Source: Brevibacillus centrosporus
Lineage (GTDB): Bacteria > Bacillota > Bacilli > Brevibacillales > Brevibacillaceae
Direction of reading: 5' to 3'
DNA length: 64,000 bases
Assembly (NCBI RefSeq): GCF_003710815.1
Contig: NZ_RHHP01000008.1
Location: forward strand, 124,001 to 188,000
The translations under genes were made by a program, and so were the position numbers. A model generated the notes under the pieces. The model did no database searches and was not told where the DNA came from. It worked only from the letters and a program-made list of their open reading frames with translations. Position 1 is the first letter of the stretch. Each line of letters starts with the position of its first letter. Positions 36,377 to 44,720 of this stretch are shown piece by piece.

Positions 36377-37807
36377 TCAATTGGTCTTCACATTTGCGTG
36401 AAACTGCTTGTCGATCGTCTCTTTTGCTTCCTTGTACGACTTGTCGTTCAACGTATCCAGAAACTTCTCCAATTCGTCTGCCCGCGCAAGCGCTGCGTCC
36501 AGCTGCTTCTCTTTGATTTGATCGAGTGCATCTGTAATCGGATCAGGCAGGATTTTTAAATACCGAAGCGATATAATCGCAGAATTCAAATTGTAGCTTT
36601 CGTTTCTGGCGATCGCTTTCCAGTCCAAGGCAAAGTCTGAAATATCAACCGACTGCGAGATATGCTTGGTAAGTGCGTCATGGGAAACGTCACTCTTCCA
36701 GGCATTCCACCTGTCCGCCATTTCCCTTGCCCGGTTCAATTCTTTTTCCAGCTCACTCTGGTCCTGGATCAATACATAGCGCCCACCTGCCGCCTTGGCC
36801 ACTTCCTTCAGCTGCTTCTGGCCTTCTCCGTCCACACCAAAGCCGACCACATTGACGATAGGGGTGATATCGGAGCTGCCCAGCTGCTTCGCCACCGCGA
36901 CAGGATCCCCGCCGCATGTCTCAATTCCATCGCTCACCAGATAGATGATGTTCGTGTTTTTCTCGCCTCTGAACTTGCCAAGATCGTCTTGTGCCTGCTG
37001 CATGGCCAAAGCGAGCGGAGTCCACCCGGTAGGCTTGAACTGGTTCATGGCAGCTGAAAGTCCCTGTGCCTGATAGGGCTGCAGTTGGTAGACCAGCTCA
37101 CTGCTCTTGCAGGATCGGGCTTTATCCGAATCCTTGCCGCTGCCTTCATGGCCGTACACCCTCAGGGCAACATTCGCTTTTTCCGGCAAGGATTCGGCAA
37201 AAGCTTGAATCGCCTTCTTGGCTGCTTCCATTTTTGTCTGCCCGTTCACGTTTGCCGCCATGCTGCCGCTCGCATCGAGCAGGATTTCCACATTGTACTG
37301 CTCCTTGAACTGGAAGCGAGGGTCATCGATTTCCGGGCTGCCAAAGGAAGCAAGCTTCATCTGCTCCATAATATCCTGCGGGTCTGGATAGTCCTCCCCA
37401 AACAAACCTAGCAAGGCGCGGTAATACAGCTCGATCGTTTCCTGGTCCGGGTTATCAATCGCCGGAAGCTGCTTCAAAACCTCTTCGATTTCTTCACTCT
37501 TTTCCCCGTAGAGGATACCCGCGTAACGTCCAGGCGATTGCGTGTAGAATTCTTCTGTCGTTTCCGGGATTTTGGATACGCTGTCCGGAATCAAAGCCTT
37601 CAAGGCGTCCAGCTTTTGCTCTCTGCTCGGCTCATGGGGGGGCTCTGACTGCTGCTGTGCAGCACTACTGTCTACTGATCCCGCTGGCTGTGCGGGTTCC
37701 GTGGTTGCTGCAGGTGGGGGCGGTGCTGTCGTCTCGGAAGAGCAAGCATGCAGAAGCAAGAAGCTGGGAATCAGGACAGCCAGTACGAATGGCTTGATAC
37801 GTTTCAA
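36377..37807 (-). CDS. von Willebrand factor A lipoprotein B (Tad locus)
   Basis: A 476-residue lipoprotein. The TTG start at 37807 is chosen since AGGGAGGG lies eight bases before it and the product then opens MKRIKPFVLAVLIPSFLLLH with the lipobox Cys at 22; the longer ATG form adds ten residues without a good site. A Pro/Ala/Gln-rich linker (25-65) precedes a helical region and the vWA domain (MIDAS DASGS at 178-182, then GWTPLALAM and LVSDGIETCGGDPVAVAK). The C-terminal 130 residues are helical. It is paralogous to the protein at 31092-32402 with the same SFGSPxIxDxRF lead-in. It lies directly after the pilin gene. Confidence 0.8.
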   Translation of the reverse strand: MKRIKPFVLAVLIPSFLLLHACSSETTAPPPPAATTEPAQPAGSVDSSAAQQQSEPPHEPSREQKLDALKALIPDSVSKIPETTEEFYTQSPGRYAGILYGEKSEEIEEVLKQLPAIDNPDQETIELYYRALLGLFGEDYPDPQDIMEQMKLASFGSPEIDDPRFQFKEQYNVEILLDASGSMAANVNGQTKMEAAKKAIQAFAESLPEKANVALRVYGHEGSGKDSDKARSCKSSELVYQLQPYQAQGLSAAMNQFKPTGWTPLALAMQQAQDDLGKFRGEKNTNIIYLVSDGIETCGGDPVAVAKQLGSSDITPIVNVVGFGVDGEGQKQLKEVAKAAGGRYVLIQDQSELEKELNRAREMADRWNAWKSDVSHDALTKHISQSVDISDFALDWKAIARNESYNLNSAIISLRYLKILPDPITDALDQIKEKQLDAALARADELEKFLDTLNDKSYKEAKETIDKQFHANVKTN

Positions 37808-37858
37808 GCGGATAACCCTCCCTGCTGGTGATTTCAACCGTTATGTATGTGTAGCAGA

Positions 37859-37896
37859 GGTGCCGGCGACTGGGGCATCCCCTTTTCACCGGCACC
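37859..37896 (-). other. Strong hairpin after the pilin gene
   Basis: GGTGCCGG at 37859 pairs with CCGGCACC at 37889, with an inner GGGG/CCCC stem. No T run follows on the minus strand, so it is more likely an mRNA 3'-protecting or partial-termination element than a full terminator. It lies between the pilin and vWA-B genes. Confidence 0.55.
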
Positions 37897-37907
37897 GTCC
37901 AGATGGA

Positions 37908-38117
37908 TCAGTCAAGTTTTCCGATAATATTGGAGAGTGTTTCGGATACCGCTTTTCCGACTGCCGTATCGCCATCGAATACCGTTTGAATGGCCGCAAA
38001 TACAGCCAGAATAACTCCTGCCAATGCAATCCATTCAATGGCTTGTGCTCCCCTCTGGTTGCGTAAGGAATGGGTTACCTTTGCATACAGGCTTTGCATT
38101 ATGTTTGTCATCATCAT
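37908..38117 (-). CDS. flp: Flp-type major pilin
   Basis: A 69-residue prepilin. A short charged head ending RNQRGAQAIEWIALAGVILA has the Gly-Ala cleavage site and Glu at +5, then a 20-residue hydrophobic helix and a small soluble tail (GDTAVGKAVSETLSNIIGKLD). This is the Flp/Fap pilin pattern. The TadV-type peptidase of the locus should cleave after Gly23. Three consecutive ATG codons occur; ATG 38117 is taken, but 38114 or 38111 would also suit AGGGG. The start overlaps a 25-codon upstream ORF by ATGA. Confidence 0.9.
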   Translation of the reverse strand: MMMTNIMQSLYAKVTHSLRNQRGAQAIEWIALAGVILAVFAAIQTVFDGDTAVGKAVSETLSNIIGKLD

Positions 38118-38191
38118 TTCTTCCCCTCATTCTCGTCAATTATTTTGCAAGTAACTACAATTCCAGATATATCCTTCCTTCCGAGGGGCAT
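38114..38191 (-). CDS. Possible 25-codon ORF coupled to the pilin gene
   Basis: ATG 38191 opens a frame MPLGRKDISGIVVTCKIIDE plus five codons whose TGA overlaps the first ATG of flp (ATGA). The SD-like AAGGAGGTGATG overlaps the start, so spacing is only two bases and translation is doubtful. If translated it would couple ribosomes to flp; otherwise the sequence is only a leader. Confidence 0.25.
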   Translation of the reverse strand: MPLGRKDISGIVVTCKIIDENEGKK

Positions 38192-38200
38192 CACCTCCTT
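38189..38200 (-). promoter_or_regulatory. Extended Shine-Dalgarno-like element upstream of flp
   Basis: The minus strand reads AAGGAGGTGATG, 11 of 12 bases complementary to the 16S rRNA 3' end, about 72 bases before flp and without a properly spaced start codon. This resembles the STAB-SD elements that stabilise mRNA 5' ends (as in cry3A). It could protect a processed pilin mRNA. Confidence 0.4.
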
Positions 38201-38213
38201 CACAGTTCTACCT

Positions 38214-39152
38214 TTATTTTCCAAACAAATTCGAAAACAGGCTTACGTTCTCCATGATGTTGAGCACCATCAACCCACCTATGAGCATGATTGCTGTCGG
38301 CGCTACGACAAAAGTCGTGATCAGCGTCACCTTGGGCGAAGCCTTCGCTGCTTTTTCCTTGATTAGCTCCTTGCGAATGCGGCGCATATTTTCTGATTGG
38401 ATTTTAAAGGTGACAGCGATCGGAACCCCGAGCCGCATCCCTTGGATCAGCGCCTTGATCAGCATTTGAAACTCCGGATTGTCGTTTCGCCGCAGCAGCT
38501 GTTCATACGCTTTTTCACGCGGGACCCCCAGATCCAGCTCCTGATTGAACCGGGAGAATTCCTCCCGCAATGGTCCCTGGAAAAACTGGATGACGTCGCG
38601 CAGTGCTTGATCGAGGCTGACCCCAGCCTGAAGGGTGACGCTTACCGTGTCGAGAAATTCCGGAAGGTCGTAGCGCAGCTGGTTTTGCCTCTCGCGCGCT
38701 TTCCTTTTCAGCAAAAGTATCGGCAGGAAGTACCCGGCTAACGGCCAGATGATCAAGCCAAACTGTGCGAACGGGAATCCCAATAGGAAAAACGCTATTC
38801 CCGCGATAAAGCCGAACAAGGCAAGCAGGATTTTAGCCCCCTGGAACCGTGCCACTGTCAAATCGAGCGGACGTCCCGCCTTCAGCAGCCACTCCTCCAC
38901 CTCGTGAGACTCACTGAAAAAATTGACGCGCTGTCCCAGTGCCGCGTAGTCATCACTGTAGGTGAGTAACCGTTTGATCCACTTTTGTGAGGAGGTCTGC
39001 CGCTTTCGCACATCGTAAACCTTGTTGCCCGTGGTTTCATGGACGTGAGCAATCAGCTTTTCCTTTTCGATAGAGTATTTAAACGCTTCTTTCAAAAAGA
39101 TCACAAAAAATAACAGAAACAAGAACAGGCTCGTGATGATCAGGGCGTCCAT
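38214..39152 (-). CDS. tadC: Type II/IV secretion inner-membrane protein TadC
   Basis: A 312-residue T2SS-F-family membrane protein with helices near the N terminus (LIITSLFLFLLFFVIFL), two in the middle (about 108-145) and one at the end (FVVAPTAIMLIGGLMVLN). The T2SSF cytoplasmic domain contains LRYDLPEFLDTVSVTLQAG and LREEFSRFNQELDLGVPREK. With TadB it forms the platform for Flp pilus assembly. It lies five bases after tadB. The pairing with TadB and its position identify it as TadC. Confidence 0.87.
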   Translation of the reverse strand: MDALIITSLFLFLLFFVIFLKEAFKYSIEKEKLIAHVHETTGNKVYDVRKRQTSSQKWIKRLLTYSDDYAALGQRVNFFSESHEVEEWLLKAGRPLDLTVARFQGAKILLALFGFIAGIAFFLLGFPFAQFGLIIWPLAGYFLPILLLKRKARERQNQLRYDLPEFLDTVSVTLQAGVSLDQALRDVIQFFQGPLREEFSRFNQELDLGVPREKAYEQLLRRNDNPEFQMLIKALIQGMRLGVPIAVTFKIQSENMRRIRKELIKEKAAKASPKVTLITTFVVAPTAIMLIGGLMVLNIMENVSLFSNLFGK

Positions 39153-39156
39153 TTTT

Positions 39157-40083
39157 TCACACCTTTATGTTGGTGACTTTTTTAACCAGGACGTAGGAAA
39201 GTACAGTGCCAACAATGAAAAAGCCCAACAGGACAAGGCCAAAGCCTGAAAACAGCGGATCGATGAAGCCTTTGTTCATCGCGTTCATCATGAGTACGAG
39301 AGCGATCGGCATGATGGGGACGAGGATGGACACGTATCGCTGCTCAGCCGTCATGGTCTTGATCTCCTGATTGACGATGCGGCGATCCTCCAATGTCTCT
39401 GCCATCTCCTGAAGCACCTCGCTCAGGTTTCCCCCCGCTCGCCGCTGGATGAACAGCGTAGCGGCGAAGATGCGGAAATCCCTTGTTGGAATACGCTTTT
39501 CCATTTCTGACAGCGCTCTGTCAAAGCTGACACCCAGCTGCAGCTCACGCGCCATGCGGCTGAATTCCTGCCCAGCCGGCTGCGGAATCTCTTTTGCCAC
39601 CAGCTCAATTCCCTGTGAGAGCGTCATACCTGCCCGCAAGGAATTGGCGAGCAAGCGGCATACCTCTGACAGCTGGTCGTTCAGTCTCTCCTGGTATTTG
39701 TTCCGCCGCATAATAAACATCAGGTTTTGGGCGATGTACATGCAAGCCGCGCCACCCACCAGGTTGATTGGAGCGTGCAGACCTACGACATTGTTCAGGA
39801 AGAACGCTATACCCATCGCACCAATAAGCAGAATGCCATAATATTCGGACGGAGCCAGCGCAATATTGGCGCGCACCAGCTTTTGCTGGACTTCTTTTGC
39901 GTGAGGGGTGCGGTCAAAACGATCGCCCCACACGATAATGAAGCTCTTCCGTTTGGCTTTGATGTCGTACCATTCCTCCGTGCGCTTTTTCCACTCTGTC
40001 TTTTTCGCACGGTAGCCGAGGTATTCGTACATCCCCCAGATCGCGAACAGCACCGAGAAACTAAACAGGATAGAGATGCTCAC
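39157..40083 (-). CDS. tadB: Type II/IV secretion inner-membrane protein TadB
   Basis: A 308-residue T2SS-F protein. An N-terminal helix, two helices at about 85-125, the T2SSF domain (LANSLRAGMTLSQGIELVAK, ELQLGVSFDRALSEMEKRIP) and a C-terminal pair (LVPIMPIALVLMMNAMNKGF) are visible. GTG 40083 follows GAGGTGA; the gene begins inside the end of tadA (23-base overlap). TadB and TadC interact with the ATPase TadA. Confidence 0.88.
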   Translation of the reverse strand: MSISILFSFSVLFAIWGMYEYLGYRAKKTEWKKRTEEWYDIKAKRKSFIIVWGDRFDRTPHAKEVQQKLVRANIALAPSEYYGILLIGAMGIAFFLNNVVGLHAPINLVGGAACMYIAQNLMFIMRRNKYQERLNDQLSEVCRLLANSLRAGMTLSQGIELVAKEIPQPAGQEFSRMARELQLGVSFDRALSEMEKRIPTRDFRIFAATLFIQRRAGGNLSEVLQEMAETLEDRRIVNQEIKTMTAEQRYVSILVPIMPIALVLMMNAMNKGFIDPLFSGFGLVLLGFFIVGTVLSYVLVKKVTNIKV

Positions 40084-41437
40084 GCTTGTTCACCTCGCCC
40101 ATCGTAAACATGGATTCTTCCAGTTCGATTCCAAACATCCGCAGCCGCTCCAGACTCTGGGGAACCTTGCCCGTAGGAGTGAAATACCCCAGTACTTCCC
40201 CCTTTTTGCCCATCCCGATCCGCTGGAAGCGAAATATCTCGTTTACCACCACTTGTTTGTCTGGTCCTGTGAATACTTCCGAGATGGACATCATTTTTCG
40301 CGTCCCGTCCGAGAGCCGCGTGACCTGTACGATAAAGTCCAGAGCACTCACGATGTACTCGCGGATAATGGAAGAAGGCAGATCCATTCCCGCCATCACG
40401 ACCATCCCTTCCAGCCTAGTAAAAGCGTCTTGCGGGGAGTTGGCGTGGACCGTCGTAAGCGACCCTTCGTGACCGGTATTCATCGCCTGCAGCATGTCAA
40501 ATGCCTCTGCACCGCGAACCTCCCCGACGATAATGCGATCCGGACGCATCCGCAGCGAGTTCTTCACCAAATGCCGGATCGTGATTTCCCCTCTTCCTTC
40601 CATGTTGGGCGGACGTGCCTCCAGCCCGATGCAGTTGGGGCGATCCAGCCTGAGCTCGGCCGAATCTTCAATCGTGATGACCCTTTCATAGGTAGGAATG
40701 GACCGCGAGACCGCATTGAGCAGCGTCGTCTTCCCGCTCCCCGTCCCTCCAGAGATGAGCACATTCATTTTGGCTTCTACGATCGCCTGCAAAAAGCGGC
40801 ACATCGCTTCATCGAATGATCCGAACTTCATGAGATCCTCCATGGAATACGGGTCCTTGCGAAATTTTCGGATCGAGACGAGCGTCCCGTTGAGGCTGAT
40901 CGGCGGTATAACCGCATTCACACGGCTGCCGTCCTTCAATCTCGCGTCCACCATCGGCGAGCTCTCGTCAATCCTGCGGCCGAGGGGGGCAACGATCCGG
41001 TCGACGATATGGCGTAGGTGCTCCTCATCACGAAACTTCAGATCGGTCAGCTCCAGCCTGCCTTTTTTCTCGATGTACACCTCCTGATGACCATTGATCG
41101 AAATCTCGGTAATTTCCGGATCAGCGAGCAGCGGCTCCAGAGGTCCCAGCCCCACCGATTCGTTGATCAGCCGCGTCAAGAGCACTTCCTTTTCATTGCG
41201 CGGGATAACGACTTTCTCTTCCGACATGTACTGGGATACCATGCGTTCGATCGCGAGACGCATCTCTTTCGGGGCGAGACTCGTCAATCTCTCGAGATTG
41301 GTTTCTCGCAAAAGCTTTGATTTGTAATGCTCCGCCAGCTCGTCGATGTACGGATTGTGATACGCAGGAGCCGCTACCGGGCGCGGGGCTTCTTCTGTCA
41401 AAACGTGCTTTTCCTCTTTTCGCCTGAACAACGCCAT
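40061..41437 (-). CDS. tadA: Tad pilus assembly ATPase TadA/CpaF
   Basis: A 458-residue GSPII_E-type secretion ATPase. The N-terminal domain (EEALxx, [20 protein letters not shown]) precedes [19 protein letters not shown], then Walker [19 protein letters not shown], the Asp box [12 protein letters not shown], Walker B-like [16 protein letters not shown] and the His box [18 protein letters not shown]. It powers extension of Flp pili. The second ATG (41437) is preferred to 41443, which is only three bases from AGGAGG. Length and motifs are normal. Confidence 0.93.
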   Translation of the reverse strand: MALFRRKEEKHVLTEEAPRPVAAPAYHNPYIDELAEHYKSKLLRETNLERLTSLAPKEMRLAIERMVSQYMSEEKVVIPRNEKEVLLTRLINESVGLGPLEPLLADPEITEISINGHQEVYIEKKGRLELTDLKFRDEEHLRHIVDRIVAPLGRRIDESSPMVDARLKDGSRVNAVIPPISLNGTLVSIRKFRKDPYSMEDLMKFGSFDEAMCRFLQAIVEAKMNVLISGGTGSGKTTLLNAVSRSIPTYERVITIEDSAELRLDRPNCIGLEARPPNMEGRGEITIRHLVKNSLRMRPDRIIVGEVRGAEAFDMLQAMNTGHEGSLTTVHANSPQDAFTRLEGMVVMAGMDLPSSIIREYIVSALDFIVQVTRLSDGTRKMMSISEVFTGPDKQVVVNEIFRFQRIGMGKKGEVLGYFTPTGKVPQSLERLRMFGIELEESMFTMGEVNKREHLYPV

Positions 41438-41450
41438 GGCCATCCCCCTC

Positions 41451-42608
41451 CTACGACAGCTTGGTCAGAACCCATTTTCGAATTTCCTTCGCTGCAGGAA
41501 TCAGCTTTTTTTCGTTGGCTTCCCGTTGCAAGGGCTGACCTAGGTTCACCGCAGCCTGAATACCTTTGTGATCACGGCTGATTTCCGCAGCAATCGGAGC
41601 CTGTATTAGCCCTTTCAGATCTGATACCGTCAGTTCGTTATCCCTTCCGACTTGATTGACCACGACCTCAAGTCGCCCCTCTGTATCAATTCGCAGCCTT
41701 CTGAACAGTTCTTCGGTCAGCCGATAGATTTGGACAGATGGCGTATCCAGATTCATCACGTAATAAATGAAGTCTGATTCCTCCAGAGCCGTATATGTCA
41801 GCTCATTCATATGGGTCGGCAGATCGATAATCACAAAGTCGTAGCTGCGACGGCTTGCTCGAATCAGTCTGGTGATGAACTCCTCGGACATGTTTTCAGC
41901 CGTTTCGGCATCGCGCGGACTTGCGAGCACTTCCAGCTTGGAATGCGTCTCGCGCAAAGACACGTTGCGAATATGATTTTCGTTCATCTCGTTCATGACT
42001 GGGACCAGGTCGGCCAGTGTCCTACTCGAATCGAGCGAGAAAAACGTTTCCACCCCGCCATACTGGAGATTCAAATCGATTAACAGAACGCGTGCGGTCG
42101 ATTCCAGCTTGAGCGCCTGCGCAAACCCGGTCGCCAGCTGCGTGCGTCCACTTCCGCCTTTTCCACTGTAAAAGGAGTACACTTTTCCTCTTCCGCGCAC
42201 AAACGCTTTGCCGGAGCTAGCCGTCCCTTTTTTTCGCTGCTGCTGCTCCCCCAGCTCGGCGATTTTCTCCAGACGATCCGTAAGCAGCGCCAGCTCATCC
42301 GGCATGACAATATACTCAATGGCCCCTGCTCGGACGATATCGCGGAGCAAGCCAAAGTCTTGCCTTTCCGTCAAAAAAATGACGAGCCCTTCGGGAATCT
42401 CTCCCTGTATGTATTGCACCAGCTCGACCCCGGAGCCGTCCTCTGGCTGGACGATCAGAACAACATCAGGAGCGATTCGGTCGATTTCTTTTTTCACTTC
42501 ACGCGACGAGGTAAATTGGACATTGCCATATTGGCTGAGAGCCTCGCTCAGCATGCTCTTGATCGAGTCGTAATCAGCGACGACTAAAATTTTGGTATCT
42601 GGATTCAT
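41451..42608 (-). CDS. tadZ: Tad localisation ATPase TadZ/CpaE
   Basis: A 385-residue protein. Residues about 1-125 are a receiver-like domain without a full phospho-acceptor set (ILVVADYDSIKSMLSEALSQ, VLIVQPEDGSG). Then a MinD/ParA-type ATPase domain follows: VYSFYSGKGGSGRTQLATG, LIDLNLQYGGVETFF and VIIDLPTHMNELT. In the deviant Walker A (KGGxGK) the final Lys is Arg, and the usual second Thr is Gln. TadZ proteins direct the pilus machinery to its site. Its ATG overlaps the CpaB stop by four bases. Confidence 0.85.
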   Translation of the reverse strand: MNPDTKILVVADYDSIKSMLSEALSQYGNVQFTSSREVKKEIDRIAPDVVLIVQPEDGSGVELVQYIQGEIPEGLVIFLTERQDFGLLRDIVRAGAIEYIVMPDELALLTDRLEKIAELGEQQQRKKGTASSGKAFVRGRGKVYSFYSGKGGSGRTQLATGFAQALKLESTARVLLIDLNLQYGGVETFFSLDSSRTLADLVPVMNEMNENHIRNVSLRETHSKLEVLASPRDAETAENMSEEFITRLIRASRRSYDFVIIDLPTHMNELTYTALEESDFIYYVMNLDTPSVQIYRLTEELFRRLRIDTEGRLEVVVNQVGRDNELTVSDLKGLIQAPIAAEISRDHKGIQAAVNLGQPLQREANEKKLIPAAKEIRKWVLTKLS

Positions 42609-43390
42609 GACTTGCCCTCCGGTTTGACGACAGATGTCGGTTGAGCAGGTTTCGCAGGCGTCTGCTTCACAGATGCTGGCTGACCATTAGCGGGCTTTGG
42701 CTGGTTCTTGTCCCCAGCAGCCGGTGCCGTGGTTTGCTTTGGCTGTTGATCCTGGAACGGCTGCGGGATGCCCAGCTCGCCTTTGCCTACATTCGCCTTC
42801 AAAATCCGCATGACCTCAGCATAGTGCTGCTGGTGAATAAAGGCGGGAACCTGCTCAAACGGCATTTCCAAGGCGACTCCTTTAAACTGATCGTCCGTCT
42901 TCGCGACCATGGCGACCGGCACATCCTTCATAAATACTTCCGTTGCACTCTTCCCATTCACCTCGTGTGAGACAATAATATCGACACGATCCAATGCCTC
43001 GAGCTGCTGATCAAATACGATATTGCCGGAAGCATACACCGTCACGAGCCGATTGTTCTGGTCTCTGACTGTTGCAGCGGGCTTAATGATGTTTTTCGTA
43101 ATGATGTCTCCTTCCGACAAGGGAACAACGGTTACCTGATTCTTCAAACTGAGCTTATCCGTCACATACGAGTGATCTGCATACTTTTTAGGTATTTGCA
43201 TGGTCTTGATTTGGTCAGGCGCTATGAGCGACCGGGAGGCGATATCTGTGCTTGCCACGTAAATGTCCACCATTTCTCCGAGCTGTGAATTCAGGTCCTT
43301 GATTTTTTTCAAGAACAAAAAGCCTGCTGTCGCCGCCAGGATCAGAGACAGCGCCAAAAAGATGATTGCTCTTCGCTTCGATTCCAACAT
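42605..43390 (-). CDS. Flp pilus assembly protein CpaB/RcpC (SAF domain)
   Basis: A 261-residue protein with one N-terminal membrane helix (AIIFLALSLILAATAGFLFL), then a SAF-like domain (VDIYVASTDIASRSLIAPDQ, PLSEGDIITKNII) and the RcpC-type domain (DRVDIIVSHEVNG). The C-terminal 50 residues are Pro/Gln/Lys/Ala-rich (cell-wall spanning). In Gram-negatives CpaB links to a secretin, which is absent here, so the tail may instead contact peptidoglycan. It follows the peptidase gene by 27 bases. Confidence 0.85.
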   Translation of the reverse strand: MLESKRRAIIFLALSLILAATAGFLFLKKIKDLNSQLGEMVDIYVASTDIASRSLIAPDQIKTMQIPKKYADHSYVTDKLSLKNQVTVVPLSEGDIITKNIIKPAATVRDQNNRLVTVYASGNIVFDQQLEALDRVDIIVSHEVNGKSATEVFMKDVPVAMVAKTDDQFKGVALEMPFEQVPAFIHQQHYAEVMRILKANVGKGELGIPQPFQDQQPKQTTAPAAGDKNQPKPANGQPASVKQTPAKPAQPTSVVKPEGKS

Positions 43391-43417
43391 CGAGTGACTC
43401 CCTCTCCCTCTTCAACA

Positions 43418-43870
43418 TCAGATAAACGCTACAGCCATGAGCAAGAGGCTCGTTCCACCTGCAATAAAAGGAGCCAGAGGAATTTCCCGTCCTGCCGCCT
43501 GCCTCCCTGACACTTTGGCTGCCAGCCAGATCGGGATAACGATGAGTCCTGCGAGCAGGTAAGTGAAGCACAAGATATACAACCCAGCTTCCCACCCAAC
43601 TGCCGCTCCTACCAGCGTAAACAGCTTGATGTCTCCTCCTCCCAATTGCCCATTGCTCACGACCGCCATCAGCAAGGTGACTCCTCCGATCAATATGACC
43701 CCCAGTCCATACGTAGTCCATTGGTCCGGATGGGTAAATGCATGGTAAATGAGAAAATAGGCGATTCCTGGCAGAGTAAGCCAGTCATAAATGAGGCGGC
43801 TGCGAAGATCGGTATACACCGCAATGGTCATGACGAGAACTACCGGAATGACGACGAAATTGGACAGCAC
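43418..43870 (-). CDS. tadV: Prepilin peptidase TadV/CpaA (A24)
   Basis: A 150-residue membrane aspartyl peptidase. The first catalytic Asp is in YTDLRSRLIYDWLTLP and the second in QLGGGDIKLFTLVGA (GxGD motif). About five to six helices are predicted. It cleaves Flp and TadE-type leader peptides. GTG 43870 is preferred since AGGAGGG is six bases upstream; ATG 43888 overlaps this site. It is the first gene of the 13-gene Tad cluster. The 215 bases upstream to the divergent CDGSH gene hold no clear promoter that I could name. Confidence 0.9.
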   Translation of the reverse strand: MLSNFVVIPVVLVMTIAVYTDLRSRLIYDWLTLPGIAYFLIYHAFTHPDQWTTYGLGVILIGGVTLLMAVVSNGQLGGGDIKLFTLVGAAVGWEAGLYILCFTYLLAGLIVIPIWLAAKVSGRQAAGREIPLAPFIAGGTSLLLMAVAFI

Positions 43871-44103
43871 CCCTTGCCCTCCTTCCATCTTTTAGGAAAC
43901 CCTATCGCACTCACAGACGGGAATTCGGGAAATTTTGTTGCACGTACAGGAGAAAAACTTGGGATTTTTTTCTTAAAAAAGGGGGAGGCATCCAAAACTG
44001 TGTCGAAATGTAACAGGAAAGGGGGCTTATTTTCCATACTTACGGCATGTGTATTCATTCCCATTTTGTGAAAAAATAACCAGTAGGTAGAGGAGGTGAG
44101 AAA

Positions 44104-44295
44104 ATGTCAGATATCAAGGTGCTAGATAATGGTCCACTGCTCGTGACGGGAGAGTTCACCCTGCTGGATGGTGAGGGAAATCCCATGGAAAGAAAGGAAA
44201 AGGTGCATCTCTGTAGATGCGGCTTGTCCTCGAACAAGCCTTACTGTAACGGGGCCCATAAAGGGCAGTTTGAGAGTGTCGTAAGAGCGGAGTAG
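44104..44295 (+). CDS. CDGSH iron-sulfur domain protein
   Basis: A 63-residue protein with the motif CRCGLSSNKPYCNGAHK: Cys37, Cys39, Cys48 and His52 match the Cys3-His ligand set of [2Fe-2S] mitoNEET-type domains (consensus CxC-x-P-x-C-DGxH, here Asn in place of Asp). AGGAGGTGAG precedes ATG 44104. It is followed by its own terminator. Likely an electron-transfer or redox sensor protein. Confidence 0.88.
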   Translation: MSDIKVLDNGPLLVTGEFTLLDGEGNPMERKEKVHLCRCGLSSNKPYCNGAHKGQFESVVRAE

Positions 44296-44309
44296 TAGAT
44301 AAGACGCAG

Positions 44310-44338
44310 AGCCCTCTGTATCATCAGAGGGCTTTTTG
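44310..44338 (+). terminator. Terminator after the CDGSH gene
   Basis: AGCCCTCTG at 44310 pairs with CAGAGGGCT at 44325 over a six-base loop, followed by TTTT. Confidence 0.88.
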
Positions 44339-44388
44339 CTATCATGGTGGGGTAAATTCATCATGCTTGGAGAAGGGGGAATAGACAG

Positions 44389-44709
44389 ATGCGCGAATAC
44401 AACGATCTATCCGAGCTTACCGTGGACATTGCCAAACACCCGATGAGTTTGCTGTTCGTAAAAATGCCGAACTGCGGCGTATGTGACGCGACTTTTGAGA
44501 AAACCAAGGAGCTGCTGCAGTCCTACCCGCAGGTTCCTTTTATGGTCGCCTCGATCGAAAAGCTCCCCAGCCTGTCCGGAGAGTTTCTCCTCTTTACCGC
44601 TCCGACTATTCTATTGTTTCGTGAAGGGAAAGAAGTCTTTCGGCAATCGCGGATCGTGGTGTTTGGGGAATTGGAGAGGTCTATCCAACTATGGAGTGAG
44701 TCGCTGTGA
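44389..44709 (+). CDS. Thioredoxin-like protein
   Basis: A 106-residue thioredoxin fold with the redox motif NCGVCDAT (Cys29, Cys32) after SLLFVKMP and the cis-Pro strand TAPTILLF. AAGGGGGA lies before ATG 44389. CGVC departs from CGPC, as in several Bacillales thioredoxin-like proteins. It is convergent with the kinase gene. Role probably thiol redox. Confidence 0.85.
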   Translation: MREYNDLSELTVDIAKHPMSLLFVKMPNCGVCDATFEKTKELLQSYPQVPFMVASIEKLPSLSGEFLLFTAPTILLFREGKEVFRQSRIVVFGELERSIQLWSESL

Positions 44710-44720
44710 GCACTTGATTG

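Noticed and set aside
43871..44103. Possible ECF-type promoter (TGCAAC about 17 bases from CGTC) before the Tad operon
   Set aside because: The match is weak and the spacing is not ideal; I could not tell it from chance, so no promoter is claimed.
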